The translations under genes and the position numbers were made by a program. Shown piece by piece: positions 33,229 through 43,189 of a stretch of DNA of 64,000 nucleotides. The notes beneath the pieces were generated by a model that saw only the letters and a list, made by a program, of their open reading frames with translations, searched no databases and was not told the origin of the DNA. The stretch is from an uncultured Prevotellaceae bacterium (lineage in GTDB: Bacteria; Bacteroidota; Bacteroidia; Bacteroidales; Bacteroidaceae). Each line of letters opens with the position of its first letter. Within the stretch, counting starts at the first letter, position 1. The stretch is taken from the NCBI GenBank assembly GCA_947305005.1, contig CAMZCM010000001.1:186001-250000 (forward strand). The letters are read 5' to 3'.

Positions 33229-34131
33229 ATGATTATGAAGCGTTTTCTAACTGCTTTCTCTCTCCTGATGATCATGTTTGTCTCTGTGCATGCACAGAGT
33301 GACGATACGGTGGAATATACATATGTCTATCATGCCTCGTACAACGAGAGTCGTCAGCAGGCAGAACAGAATGCCATCAATTGTGCCAAGGTCGAAGCTT
33401 TACGTAATCAATATGGTACTGTCCTCAGCGGTGCCTCTGCTACCAGCTTGATCACCAAGAATAAAATCACTGAATCCAAATTCGTATATATTGGTGGTGA
33501 AGGTGAAGTCAATGGGGAATGGATTGCAGATTTGATGGAGCCAAAGATCACTACTACCTTGGAGGAGACTGGTCTTTGTGTGACCGCTACAGTAAAGGGT
33601 AAGGCACGAGAAATCACGAATAATCCTATTGCATTTGAGGCCAAGGTTTTGCGAAATAAACCCGATGTGACCTTTGAAAGTACCGAATTTACTGCAGGCA
33701 ATAATATCTATATCCACTTCACTTCGCCTGTGGATGGTTTTTTAACCATCTATCTACTTGATGGAGAAACGGCTTATTGTCTATTGCCTTATGCGAACAC
33801 CAAGGATGGTATCTATCCTATTGTGCATGGCAAGGAATACATCTTCTTTAGTCGGGATGTATATGACGAAGATGATGATCTGAATGCAATTGATGAATAT
33901 ACTTTGACGGTTGAAGATAAACACCAGGATCTGAATCAGCTCTATTTCATATTCTCTCCACAAAAGTTCACTAAGGCGGTGGACCGATTCAGAAAAACGG
34001 ATAACGGCACCATCTATCCCCGTATGCTTTCATGGGCCAATTTTCAGAAATGGATTATGCGAACCCGTAAAAACGACAAGGAAATGTCTGTTCAGACCAA
34101 GTACGTCGTCATTAATCCCATCAAGGATTAA
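33229..34131 (+). CDS. Secreted DUF4384 protein
   Basis: 300 aa. Start MIMKRFLTAFSLLMIMF (second Met at 33235 possible), signal peptide ending VHAQ. The N-terminal part (ESRQQAEQNAINCAKVEALRN) resembles LPP20-like envelope domains. The C-terminal part has the DUF4384 core VDGFLTIYLLDGETAYCLLPY...GIYPIVHGKEYIFFS. DUF4384 proteins are often paired with caspase-like or kinase proteins; the role is unknown. It is 9 nt after the caspase gene and overlaps the convergent rsmA by 11 nt. Confidence 0.8.
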   Translation: MIMKRFLTAFSLLMIMFVSVHAQSDDTVEYTYVYHASYNESRQQAEQNAINCAKVEALRNQYGTVLSGASATSLITKNKITESKFVYIGGEGEVNGEWIADLMEPKITTTLEETGLCVTATVKGKAREITNNPIAFEAKVLRNKPDVTFESTEFTAGNNIYIHFTSPVDGFLTIYLLDGETAYCLLPYANTKDGIYPIVHGKEYIFFSRDVYDEDDDLNAIDEYTLTVEDKHQDLNQLYFIFSPQKFTKAVDRFRKTDNGTIYPRMLSWANFQKWIMRTRKNDKEMSVQTKYVVINPIKD

Positions 34132-34921
34132 GGAGACTAATCTTATTGGTCAATTCAATAAACTGTTCTATTGAGAGTTGCTCTGGCCGCAAGTTGAAAA
34201 CTGGATTGGCCAGAAATGTCGTATGGTCTGCGGTGGGGAACAGTTCAGTAAGAAGCGGACGGATGTTATTGCGGAGTGTCTTGCGCCGTTGATTGAAGGT
34301 GGTTTTCACAACCCTCTTGAATAGCGCTTCATCACAGCCCAGCTCTTTCGTATCATTGCGTTTCATACAGATGACAGCAGAACGAACCTTAGGCGGTGGA
34401 TTGAAGACGTTGGCTTCAACCGTGAAAAGATATTCCGGCGTGTACCAAGCTTGGATAAGAACCGAAAGAATTCCGTATGCCTTGGTACCTGGATGTGCAC
34501 AGATGCGATCAGCAACCTCTTTCTGAATCATTCCTGTACAGCAAGGAATCAAGTCTTTGTTATCCAGCATCTTGAAGAATATCTGGGAGGAGATGTTGTA
34601 GGGGTAGTTGCCAGTTAAGACGAAGGGCTGTCCATTGAAGGTCTTCTCAAGGTGCATCTTCAGAAAATCATCTTCGATGATGTTTTCTTCCAGTTGAGGC
34701 CACGTGCGGCGTAAATACTCAACAGATTCAAAGTCAAGTTCCACCACTTTCAGCAGACGTGGTTTGGGCATCAGGAACTGTGTCATGACGCCCATGCCTG
34801 GGCCTACTTCAAGGACGGGTAAATCAGGGCAGGCATCTACGGTATCGGCGATGCGGCGGGCGATGTCTAAATCCGTTAAGAAGTGTTGTCCGAGAAACTT
34901 TTTTGGCTTTACTGTATGCAT
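34121..34921 (-). CDS. rsmA: 16S rRNA dimethyladenosine transferase
   Basis: 266 aa from MHTVKPKKFLGQHFLTD (ATG 34921); the longer frame to 34954 runs into the promoter. KsgA family: SAM-binding LEVGPGMGVMTQFLM, GNYPYNISSQIFFKML (the N-[LY]-P-Y catalytic motif) and the C-terminal FNQRRKTLRNNIRPLL. It dimethylates two adjacent adenosines near the 3' end of 16S rRNA. Its -7 box faces and nearly abuts that of the divergent membrane-protein gene. Confidence 0.96.
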   Translation of the reverse strand: MHTVKPKKFLGQHFLTDLDIARRIADTVDACPDLPVLEVGPGMGVMTQFLMPKPRLLKVVELDFESVEYLRRTWPQLEENIIEDDFLKMHLEKTFNGQPFVLTGNYPYNISSQIFFKMLDNKDLIPCCTGMIQKEVADRICAHPGTKAYGILSVLIQAWYTPEYLFTVEANVFNPPPKVRSAVICMKRNDTKELGCDEALFKRVVKTTFNQRRKTLRNNIRPLLTELFPTADHTTFLANPVFNLRPEQLSIEQFIELTNKISLLNP

Positions 34922-34932
34922 GGGCAGTGAGA

Positions 34933-34959
34933 AATGTGTAACTTTGCGCTGCAAAGATA
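34933..34959. promoter_or_regulatory. Two overlapping face-to-face promoters (rsmA and flippase-like gene)
   Basis: Plus-strand TAACTTTG (34939-34946) and minus-strand TATCTTTGC (34951-34959) form the inverted repeat CTTTGC-GCT-GCAAAG. Predicted start sites are about 34950 (+) and 34947 (-), so each transcript runs through the other's -7 box and the two polymerases cannot bind together. Confidence 0.7.
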
Positions 34960-34990
34960 CATAAAAACATCATATCGAAAGATTGAAATC

Positions 34991-35983
34991 TTGAAAAGTT
35001 GGCGTTCCATTTTGAAAATCCTTTTGCCGCTTGTGATTGGCGGAGTGATTCTTTGGTGGATGTATCGTGGCTTTGACTGGGCTACGTTACATCGTGCCTT
35101 AATCAGTGAGATGGATTGGACATGGATGTGGTTGTCCTTCCCTTTTGGCATCTTGGCTCAGGTCTTTCGTGCTTTGCGTTGGCGTCAGGTGCTGCGTCCC
35201 TTGGGTGAACAACCTCGTCTTCAAACCAGCATCAATGCCATCTTCCTCAGTTATGCCAGTTCTTTGGCCGTTCCGCGCATTGGTGAAGTGCTACGTTGTG
35301 GTGTGTTGAAACGTTATGACGGTGTCAGCTTTAGTCGTGGTGTGGGAACCGTAGTCACCGAGCGTGTCGTGGATATGGTGATGATTGCTTTGTTATCCTT
35401 GCTGGTCTTTGTCTTGCAGATTCCTGTGTTTGTGCAGTTTTTTGAACAGACTGGTGTCAATTTCGGCGCTTTCCTCGGTCAGTTCACGCTGACAGGATGG
35501 TTGGTAACCATTATCAGCGTCATCCTGATGCTCGGCATGGGCGTGTATCTGTTGCGCCGCTATGAGCTCATGACAAAGACACGCTCTGTGCTGAAGGAAC
35601 TGTCAGAAGGACTCTTGTCTATTCGTAAGATAAAAGGGAAGGGCGCTTTTCTTTTTTATAGTGTCGCCATTTGGGCATGCTATTTCTTTCATTTCTACCT
35701 CACCTTTTTCTGCTTCAAAAGCACTGAGTCGCTAGGTCTCTCCGTAGCGATGGTTGCTTTTGTTGTTGGCACCTTCGCTGTTTTGGTGCCCACACCGAAT
35801 GGTGCAGGACCTTGGCACTTTGCCGTGAAGACCGTGCTCATGCTTTACGGCGTCAATGGTGATGACGGCGCTCTGTTTGCCCTCATCGTTCACACCGTTC
35901 AGACCCTTCTTGTGGCAGTGCTTGGCTTATATGCCGTTGCAGCTCTTGCCATGACCAAGCCCATCAACAAAACATACAATTAA
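34991..35983 (+). CDS. Lysylphosphatidylglycerol synthase TM-region / flippase-like membrane protein
   Basis: About 330 aa, start uncertain. The frame's only early ATG (34934) lies upstream of the -7 box, so translation must begin downstream; TTG 34991 (leading to KSWRSILKILLPLVIGG) is the best candidate and ATT 34982 is possible. Eight or so hydrophobic helices and YASSLAVPRIGEVLRCGVLKRYDGVSFSRGVGTVVTERVVDM match the LPG_synthase_TM/YbhN family (COG0392). Related proteins move or modify lipid head groups. GTFAVLVPTPNGAGPWHFAVKTVLM is the conserved second half. pepD follows 17 nt later. Confidence 0.82.
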   Translation: MKSWRSILKILLPLVIGGVILWWMYRGFDWATLHRALISEMDWTWMWLSFPFGILAQVFRALRWRQVLRPLGEQPRLQTSINAIFLSYASSLAVPRIGEVLRCGVLKRYDGVSFSRGVGTVVTERVVDMVMIALLSLLVFVLQIPVFVQFFEQTGVNFGAFLGQFTLTGWLVTIISVILMLGMGVYLLRRYELMTKTRSVLKELSEGLLSIRKIKGKGAFLFYSVAIWACYFFHFYLTFFCFKSTESLGLSVAMVAFVVGTFAVLVPTPNGAGPWHFAVKTVLMLYGVNGDDGALFALIVHTVQTLLVAVLGLYAVAALAMTKPINKTYN

Positions 35984-36000
35984 CATAAAAACTACTTCCT

Positions 36001-37458
36001 ATGGCAACGATTCAAGACTTAGAACCTAAAGCCGTTTTTGGCAACTTCTACAAACTGACACAAGTACCTCGTCCCAGCGGACATCTTGAGAAAATCCAGC
36101 AGTTCCTGCTCGACTGGGCGAAGGAGCGCGGCATAGAAGCCTTCAAGGATGGCGGCGATAATATCGTAATGCGAAAGCCTGCCAGCCCGGGCTTTGAGAA
36201 TCGCAAGCTTTGCACGATGCAAGCTCACATGGATATGGTTCCGCAGAAGACCGATGCAAGTACACATAATTTCGAGACAGACCCCATTGAGACATGGATT
36301 GATGGTGAATGGCTGAAGGCCAAAGGCACCACTCTTGGTTCCGACGATGGTATCGGTGTCGCATGCATCATGGCAGTCTTTGAGGATGACACCCTTCAAC
36401 ACGGTCCGCTGGAGGCGCTCATCACTTCCGATGAAGAGACCTGCATGTGGGGCGTGAACCACTTGGCTGCAGACACCTTGAAAGGTGAGATTCTATTGAA
36501 CATCGACCATGAGAGCGAGGGTGAGTTCTGCATCGGCAGTGCTGGTGGCGTCAACGTTACCGCTTCCCTTGGCTATAAAGAAGTTGAAACAGACAAAGAT
36601 GACATCGCCCTGAAGGTGACCATCAGTGGTTTGAAGGGGGGGCACAGCGGTCTTGAGATCAATCAGAACCGTGCCAACGCCAACAAACTGATGGCCCGTC
36701 TCGTTCGTCAGGCCATCCTTGACGACGATGCTCGTCTAGCCACCTGGAAAGGTGGAAACATGCGCAACGCCATCCCTCGTACGGCTGAAACGGTGTTGAC
36801 CATCCCCGCTGAGAACGAAGCGGACATGCGCGAGTTGGCCGACTACTGTCAAAAGACCTTCACAGACGAATTCCGTGGGGTTGAGGATGCCGTGTATGTG
36901 ACAGTGGAACGTGTGGAATTGCCCACTATGCAGGTTCCCGAGGAAGTGCAGGACAATCTCGTCAGTGCCATCCTCGCTTGTCACGATGGTGTGCTGCGTA
37001 ATATTCCCAGCATTCCGCATGTTGTGGAGACCAGTTCTAACCTCGCCATTATCAATATTGGTGGCGGTCAAGCAGAAGTGCTTATCCTGGCCCGTTCCTC
37101 ATGTGATAGCCAGTTGGAATATGAACAGGAGATGTTTGAGAGCACCTTTGGTATGGCCGGTATGAAAGTAGAATATAGTGGTCAGTATGGTGCATGGCAG
37201 CCCAACTTCGATTCTCCCATCGCTGCCCAGATGGCATCCCTTTATGAAAGGATGTATCAGAAACCGGCAAAGGTGGAAGTTGTACACGCAGGTCTGGAGT
37301 GCAGTATGATTGGACAGGTCTATCCCCAAATGGACCTGATATCCTTCGGTCCTACCCTCCGTTCACCGCACACGCCCAATGAGCGTTGCAATATCCCCAG
37401 CGTAGGTCGTTTCTGGCCCTTCTTGAAGACCTTGCTGGCAGAGATTCCAGAGAAATAG
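36001..37458 (+). CDS. pepD: Aminoacyl-histidine dipeptidase (M20 family)
   Basis: 485 aa cytosolic zinc dipeptidase of the Xaa-His type. Metal and catalytic residues are seen in QAHMDMVPQ, LGSDDGIGVA, TSDEETCMWGVNHL and NIDHESEGEF, with the last ligand in VVHAGLECSMIGQVYP. The length matches PepD. The gene begins 17 nt after the flippase-like gene and ends 13 nt before the macroglobulin gene, so all three are probably co-transcribed. Confidence 0.95.
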   Translation: MATIQDLEPKAVFGNFYKLTQVPRPSGHLEKIQQFLLDWAKERGIEAFKDGGDNIVMRKPASPGFENRKLCTMQAHMDMVPQKTDASTHNFETDPIETWIDGEWLKAKGTTLGSDDGIGVACIMAVFEDDTLQHGPLEALITSDEETCMWGVNHLAADTLKGEILLNIDHESEGEFCIGSAGGVNVTASLGYKEVETDKDDIALKVTISGLKGGHSGLEINQNRANANKLMARLVRQAILDDDARLATWKGGNMRNAIPRTAETVLTIPAENEADMRELADYCQKTFTDEFRGVEDAVYVTVERVELPTMQVPEEVQDNLVSAILACHDGVLRNIPSIPHVVETSSNLAIINIGGGQAEVLILARSSCDSQLEYEQEMFESTFGMAGMKVEYSGQYGAWQPNFDSPIAAQMASLYERMYQKPAKVEVVHAGLECSMIGQVYPQMDLISFGPTLRSPHTPNERCNIPSVGRFWPFLKTLLAEIPEK

Positions 37459-37471
37459 TAAGACACTGCAT

Positions 37472-40400
37472 ATGAAAACGGTTTTTCTCTCTTTCGTCTT
37501 AGCCTTTATGCCTCTGTTCTCCTGGGCGCAGTCATATGATGCCCTTTGGAAAGCAGAGCAAAAGTTGGAGGCCGATGGTAAGCCTCAGTCGGCCTATGCC
37601 GCCGTGCAGAAGATCCTTCAGAAAGCGTTGGCGGAAGGAAAACAAGGGCAAGCCTTGAGCGCCCGTCTCCGTGCTGCAGCCTTGCATCAGGAATGGGCCC
37701 CCGACAGCTTTTTCGCGGATGTCCTGGAACTAGAGACGTTACGATCACAAGAAAAACAAGGCGAGGCTCGTGCCATCTATGCTTCCATCTTGGCCGAGAT
37801 CTATGAGAAGAACCGTAATCGTGCCCAAGCCAATGGTCTGAAGCTTGCCAGCGAAGACATGAAAGAATGGACGCGTGAGCAGTATGACAGTGCCGCTACT
37901 GCGAACTGGAAAATGTCTCTTCAAGACATTCCCCTCCTCGCCAATGCCCGCAGCAAGGACTGGCTGCCCTTTGTGACACAAGCCGCGAACTCTGATTATT
38001 TCCGCCATGACCTGCTGCACATCCTCTGGCAGCGGATTCGTTCCCAACGTTATCAATGGTGGGATTCACAGAACGGAGAAGAGTTGCTGTCACTGGGCAA
38101 TGCCGTCAAAGCAGAATATGTGCGGCTGGGTAATCGCGAAGCGGAATTGCTCATCGCTTTGGACATCGTAAATGTCAGGGAGCAATACCTTTTCCGACAT
38201 ATATCTACGGGTACTCAACTCACCATCGATGCTTTGCTGTACCTCAAGAATCAGTATGCCGACTTGCCTCTCAGCACGGAAGTGATGCTGAGCCTTCTCG
38301 AGACAGGAGCCCCTGACTCGCTGAAAGTAATGTGGGCCACTGAGGCTCTTCAGCGCTATCCTCGTTATTCCCGTATCGGCGAGATCAAGAACCAACTGAA
38401 TATTCTGCGTTGTCCTTCTGTCACATGGACAGGCAACGAGGTTTATTATCCAGGTAAAACCTACACGTGGAAACTGACTCACCGCAATGCGACAGCTCTT
38501 CAACTGACAGTCTATCGTTTGAAAGACAGTTTCAACGAAGAGCAGATGAATCTTGGGAAGCAGTCTATTCGCAATTATTTGAAAGCAAACGGCACGGAAA
38601 TCCAGCGTATTAACCGACAATTCAAGAAAGAGATTTCCTTTGAGACGGTAGAAGACTCTTTCACGTGGCAGGCTCCTGGTTTAGGACGTTATGCCGTCCT
38701 TTATACGGCCACTACAAACGAGAAAGAAGCTGTTCGCCAGACAACAAAAGAGCAGTTCCACTTGTTCCGCGTTTCCGCTTTGAAGACCCTCAATCGAACG
38801 CTCTCAGACAAACGATTGGAGGTAATTGTGGTAGATGCTTTCAGCGGACAGCCTGTTGAAGGTGCAGAGGTGAAACTGAATCAAGTGGATGCTCGTACCC
38901 AGAAGAATACCCTTCTCGCCAGTGGCAAGAGCGATGCTGAGGGACGCGTATTGTTGGATAAGCTATCGAATAAGGAACGAAGGAATACGATGAGGATTGA
39001 AGTCACGAAAGGTGATGACCGATGGCTACCGACAGAACATTCTTATTTCACCTCATGGGTGAGTAGTCAGGAGAACCGTGTCAGTGTCCATCTCTATACT
39101 GATCGTGCCATCTATCGTCCTGGGCAAACCGTTCATGTCAGCGGCGTCGCCTATTCCCAACAGCATTGGGATGCCACCGTCCTGTGTGACAAGGAATATG
39201 AGTTGCTGCTACGCGATGTGAATTGGAAGGAAGTAGGTAAGCAAAACGTGAAGACAGACAGCCTGGGCGTTTTTACCGCAGACTTCGTATTGCCTGAAGG
39301 TGGGCTTCCTGGTTCCTATCATATTCAAACCCAAGGCGCTCAAGTGGGCTTCCGTGTAGAAGAGTACAAGCGTCCTACGTTTGAGGTGAAGATGGACGAG
39401 GCCCCTGCACTGCAATGGCCGCAGGACAGTATCACCCTCACGGGCAAGGCATTGGGCTACAATGGTGTGCCTGTTCGTTCGGCGCGTGTCACTGGTAACT
39501 ATCAGTTCACGTACCCTTACTGGTGGTGGTATCGCCATGAGGATTCTCCACAACTGCCCATTGATACGGTGATGACAGATGATTCCGGTGTCTTTTGTGT
39601 ACGCGTCCCGCTAAACGATATTCCGGCAGAGGCGTTGAAATACGGACTGAACCTCTCCTTGGATGTAGAGGTGCTTAGTACGGTTGGAGAAACACGTGAG
39701 GGTAGTAGTCGTGTTTCCCTTTGTACTACGCCTCTTCGTTTGAGTCTCTCCATGCAGGCACAACAGGAGCGTGACCATTTAAAAATTCCTTCCTTCAAAC
39801 TGCTTACCTCGACAGGAAAACCAACTGAAGGCACGGTCACATGTTCGATTCTCTCTGTTGGCACCAAAGAAGCCGTCTTATCGGACGTTGCTTCCACAGA
39901 TATTGAAAAGGCCCTCCAGTCTCTTCCCTCTGGGGATTATGAGCTGTGCGCCTTTGCTCAAGCTGGAAAAGATACTGCTTCCGCTAAAGCCCGTTTTTAT
40001 CTGTTCTCCATGTCGGACACGCGCCTGCCCCGTAAGGCTGACAAATGGCTCTATTGTCCAACCGATAGCTTTGATGCAGCACATCCTGCACGCATTCAAG
40101 TGGGCAGCAGCTTCAAGGACGTAGCACTATATTACAGTTTGGTGGGCCCCAATGGCGTTATCAAGGATGAGTTGCTTCCCATTTCCGATGAACTGTTCAC
40201 GATTGATATTCCTTATCTTCCTGAATACGGCGACGGCGTGACGGCCTATTTTGCTTTTGTCAAGGAAGGCCAATGTTACTCAATGAATCGGGCGCTGAGG
40301 CTCACCTTGCCTGACCAGCGCTTGCGTTGGGAGTGGACTAGCTTCCGCGACCGTCTGCATCCTGGCGATCATGAGACGTGGACGTTGCGTTTGACCAAAC

Positions 40401-43189
40401 CCGACGGCAGCCCCGCCAGTGCTCATCTCATGGCTACTATTTATGATGCCTCCTTAGACCAGTTGGCCCACCATGCCTGGAGCCTGCTTGTCAACCGCTC
40501 TCATCATCTCCGCACAATGCCTTGGCGATCACAACATTTCTTCCGCCATGGTAGTGCTTATGAAAACATGTATTTTGAGATGAAGAATTATCCCGTGAAA
40601 GATATGGCCTTTGATAGGATTGATGAGATGTGGACATCTGGTTTGTCATTTGATCATCGGGTATATTATACCATTGGCAGGAAGGCCATGAAACTCAGTC
40701 GTGCCAATGATGCAGCGAAGGAGGAGATCTTATTGTCGGCTGCACCGATGGCCGTTATGAGAGAATATGCAGGCAGCGCAAAAGCATATGATGCCCTAGA
40801 GGATGAAAGTGACGAAGAAGCCCTTGACAATCCTGGCAGCGCGGATTCTGACATCAACGATAAAGTCTCTGCCGCCACGGCTATGCTTCGCACTAATTTC
40901 AATGAGACAGCGGCTTTCATGCCTCGTCTTCACTCTCATCCTGAGACGGGTGAAGTGACGCTTTCCTTCACACTACCTGAGAGCCTCACTACATGGCAGC
41001 TGTTGGGCGTTGCTCATACATCCGACATGATGACGGCCGACATTCAGGCTCAGACCATCGCCCGCAAAGAACTGATGGCCCGTCTGCATCTTCCACGTTT
41101 CTTGCGTGCAGGCGATGAAGGAAATATCCGTGCCGTCATTCAGAACTTGACCGATGTTCCTGTGAAAGGAAAGGCTATTGTTGAAATCTTCCATCCTGAA
41201 ACGGAGAAACTGATACTGAAGAAGGATGCCCTCTTCGAAGCTGCTGCTCAGGGGGAAACGGTTCTTTCCTTCGACTATACGCCCACGGAGGACCAACCCA
41301 TTGTTGCTGTCCGTCTGACGGCTTCAACAACTCCTGCCAAAAAAAAGGGCCCGACCTTCTCCGATGGTGAGCAACACTATCTTCCCATTCTTTCTGCCAA
41401 GGAATGGATGACTGAGAGTGTAGAGATACAAGCTGACAGCGCAGGTACTTTCACTACGGATTTGTCATCACTCTTCAACCACAATGCCTCTTCTGCTACT
41501 CAGCGCCGTCTGACCGTTGAATACACGACTCACCCCATCTGGAATGTTGTGCAAGCATTACCGGCACTACGTGAGTCCCAGTACGATGATGTCCTGTCTC
41601 TCACTTCCATTTTCTATGCCAATACGCTTGCAGGTTATATCGCAGCCACTACGCCCCGTCTTCAGGAGATTATTACGCTATGGAAACAACAGCCTCATGC
41701 AGCTCAGTCACCCCTCGCCAGCAACGAGGAACTGAAGCAGATGATTCTTGATGAGACGCCTTGGCTGCGTGAGGCAGACAACGACCGCGAGCGTCAGGCT
41801 CAACTCATCGACCTGTTCAATCCCAATCTCCTTGAAAGTCGTATTGACGGGACTCTTCAGCGCCTGATCCAGCGTCAGGAATCTGATGGTGGCTTTGCCT
41901 GGTTCCCAGGGATGCATAGCAGCGAACTGATGACGCGTGTCGTCTGTTTCGAGTTGACACATCTTCGCGACCTCACTGATGCCTTCTCCTCGTTGTCTGA
42001 TGCCACAGTCCAAAGAATCGACAATTTGTTACATAATGCCTTCAATTATATCGCCAATGTGAACGCACGCCGCATCAAGGAGATGCAAAAGGCAGAAGCC
42101 AAAGGCGCAACCATCAATACGGGTGCTCGTATGCATTTGGACTATGTCTATATCACCCAACGTGCAGGTATCAAGTTGACCAAGGAACAACAATCAGATG
42201 TCCGTTACATCCTGAATCATCTCAAAGGTTCAGTCGCTGGGATGAGCAACGATGAGCGGGCAATGGCGGCTATCGTCCTTCAGGGCGGTGGGCATAGTAA
42301 GGAAGCACGACTCTATTTCGATTCCATGCGTGAGCACCTCACTACTACTGCCACTCGCGGCACCTTCTTCGACTATGCCGGCGGCAGCTTCACACCTACC
42401 AGTCACAAGGTATGTGTCCATACGACCGCGATGGAAGCCGTTCGTCAGCTGGCCGCTAACGACAAGCCCCTCAACAGTGGCTTGCGCCGTTGGCTGCTGC
42501 AACAGAAACGCACCCAGATGTGGGAATCCTCCATCTGCACCGTCGATGCCATCTATGCATTGTTATACGATGCCGCTCCTGACCTCGAAAGCACTGCTAA
42601 GGATCAGTTGACCCTCAACTATCCGCGCCGCAAGGTCAGCGTGACAGCCAACAAGAGCTCTTCCCCTGCTGCTTTGGGTTACCTTCGCGAGACCTATACT
42701 GATGGCGCAGCTCCGAAGAGCATCACCGTGAAGCGCAATAGCCCTGGCGAGGCGTGGGGAGCCGTCTATGCCCAATACCTCAGCCCCATCGCAGATGTCG
42801 CTGCACAATCCTCGGGACTTTCCGTCCGTTGTGAATGGAGCCAGCTATCACCTCGCTTGGGCGACGAGCTCACGACCCGCTATATCATCACCGCCGACCG
42901 CGACTATGAGTATGTCTGCCTGCGTGCTGACCGTCCCGCTGCCGCCGAGCCTGGTGCACAAGTGTCGGGCTACCGCTATCAGGGTGGCCTCGGCTATTAT
43001 CGTGCCGTCCGCGATGCCCACACCGATTATTTCTTTGACCGTCTGCCCAAGGGCACCTATGTCTTAGAAGAGAAGGCTTTCATTGACCGTACCGGTCGCT
43101 ACACAACAGGTCTCACCACCATCCGTTGCCTCTATGCTCCAGAATATGGCGGCCACACCCAAGCGTTCGAATTGACCATTAACCATTAA
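37472..43189 (+). CDS. Bacterial alpha-2-macroglobulin family protein, 1905 aa
   Basis: Signal peptide MKTVFLSFVLAFMPLFSWAQ; helical N-terminal region (about 20-320); macroglobulin sandwiches including MG2 (VHLYTDRAIYRPGQTVHVSGVAY, about residue 540). The A2M signature TTWQLLGVAHTSDMMTADIQAQ follows, then an alpha/alpha toroid with ESDGGFAWFPGMHSSELMTRVV and a C-terminal beta domain. The thioester CxEQ is not seen; the equivalent region reads PALRESQYDDVLSLTSIFYAN, so this is the non-thioester type that traps proteases by other means. It is expected in the periplasm. The final codons (TINH) lie in an ATTAAC-type repeat continuing into the intergenic gap. Confidence 0.92.
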   Translation: MKTVFLSFVLAFMPLFSWAQSYDALWKAEQKLEADGKPQSAYAAVQKILQKALAEGKQGQALSARLRAAALHQEWAPDSFFADVLELETLRSQEKQGEARAIYASILAEIYEKNRNRAQANGLKLASEDMKEWTREQYDSAATANWKMSLQDIPLLANARSKDWLPFVTQAANSDYFRHDLLHILWQRIRSQRYQWWDSQNGEELLSLGNAVKAEYVRLGNREAELLIALDIVNVREQYLFRHISTGTQLTIDALLYLKNQYADLPLSTEVMLSLLETGAPDSLKVMWATEALQRYPRYSRIGEIKNQLNILRCPSVTWTGNEVYYPGKTYTWKLTHRNATALQLTVYRLKDSFNEEQMNLGKQSIRNYLKANGTEIQRINRQFKKEISFETVEDSFTWQAPGLGRYAVLYTATTNEKEAVRQTTKEQFHLFRVSALKTLNRTLSDKRLEVIVVDAFSGQPVEGAEVKLNQVDARTQKNTLLASGKSDAEGRVLLDKLSNKERRNTMRIEVTKGDDRWLPTEHSYFTSWVSSQENRVSVHLYTDRAIYRPGQTVHVSGVAYSQQHWDATVLCDKEYELLLRDVNWKEVGKQNVKTDSLGVFTADFVLPEGGLPGSYHIQTQGAQVGFRVEEYKRPTFEVKMDEAPALQWPQDSITLTGKALGYNGVPVRSARVTGNYQFTYPYWWWYRHEDSPQLPIDTVMTDDSGVFCVRVPLNDIPAEALKYGLNLSLDVEVLSTVGETREGSSRVSLCTTPLRLSLSMQAQQERDHLKIPSFKLLTSTGKPTEGTVTCSILSVGTKEAVLSDVASTDIEKALQSLPSGDYELCAFAQAGKDTASAKARFYLFSMSDTRLPRKADKWLYCPTDSFDAAHPARIQVGSSFKDVALYYSLVGPNGVIKDELLPISDELFTIDIPYLPEYGDGVTAYFAFVKEGQCYSMNRALRLTLPDQRLRWEWTSFRDRLHPGDHETWTLRLTKPDGSPASAHLMATIYDASLDQLAHHAWSLLVNRSHHLRTMPWRSQHFFRHGSAYENMYFEMKNYPVKDMAFDRIDEMWTSGLSFDHRVYYTIGRKAMKLSRANDAAKEEILLSAAPMAVMREYAGSAKAYDALEDESDEEALDNPGSADSDINDKVSAATAMLRTNFNETAAFMPRLHSHPETGEVTLSFTLPESLTTWQLLGVAHTSDMMTADIQAQTIARKELMARLHLPRFLRAGDEGNIRAVIQNLTDVPVKGKAIVEIFHPETEKLILKKDALFEAAAQGETVLSFDYTPTEDQPIVAVRLTASTTPAKKKGPTFSDGEQHYLPILSAKEWMTESVEIQADSAGTFTTDLSSLFNHNASSATQRRLTVEYTTHPIWNVVQALPALRESQYDDVLSLTSIFYANTLAGYIAATTPRLQEIITLWKQQPHAAQSPLASNEELKQMILDETPWLREADNDRERQAQLIDLFNPNLLESRIDGTLQRLIQRQESDGGFAWFPGMHSSELMTRVVCFELTHLRDLTDAFSSLSDATVQRIDNLLHNAFNYIANVNARRIKEMQKAEAKGATINTGARMHLDYVYITQRAGIKLTKEQQSDVRYILNHLKGSVAGMSNDERAMAAIVLQGGGHSKEARLYFDSMREHLTTTATRGTFFDYAGGSFTPTSHKVCVHTTAMEAVRQLAANDKPLNSGLRRWLLQQKRTQMWESSICTVDAIYALLYDAAPDLESTAKDQLTLNYPRRKVSVTANKSSSPAALGYLRETYTDGAAPKSITVKRNSPGEAWGAVYAQYLSPIADVAAQSSGLSVRCEWSQLSPRLGDELTTRYIITADRDYEYVCLRADRPAAAEPGAQVSGYRYQGGLGYYRAVRDAHTDYFFDRLPKGTYVLEEKAFIDRTGRYTTGLTTIRCLYAPEYGGHTQAFELTINH

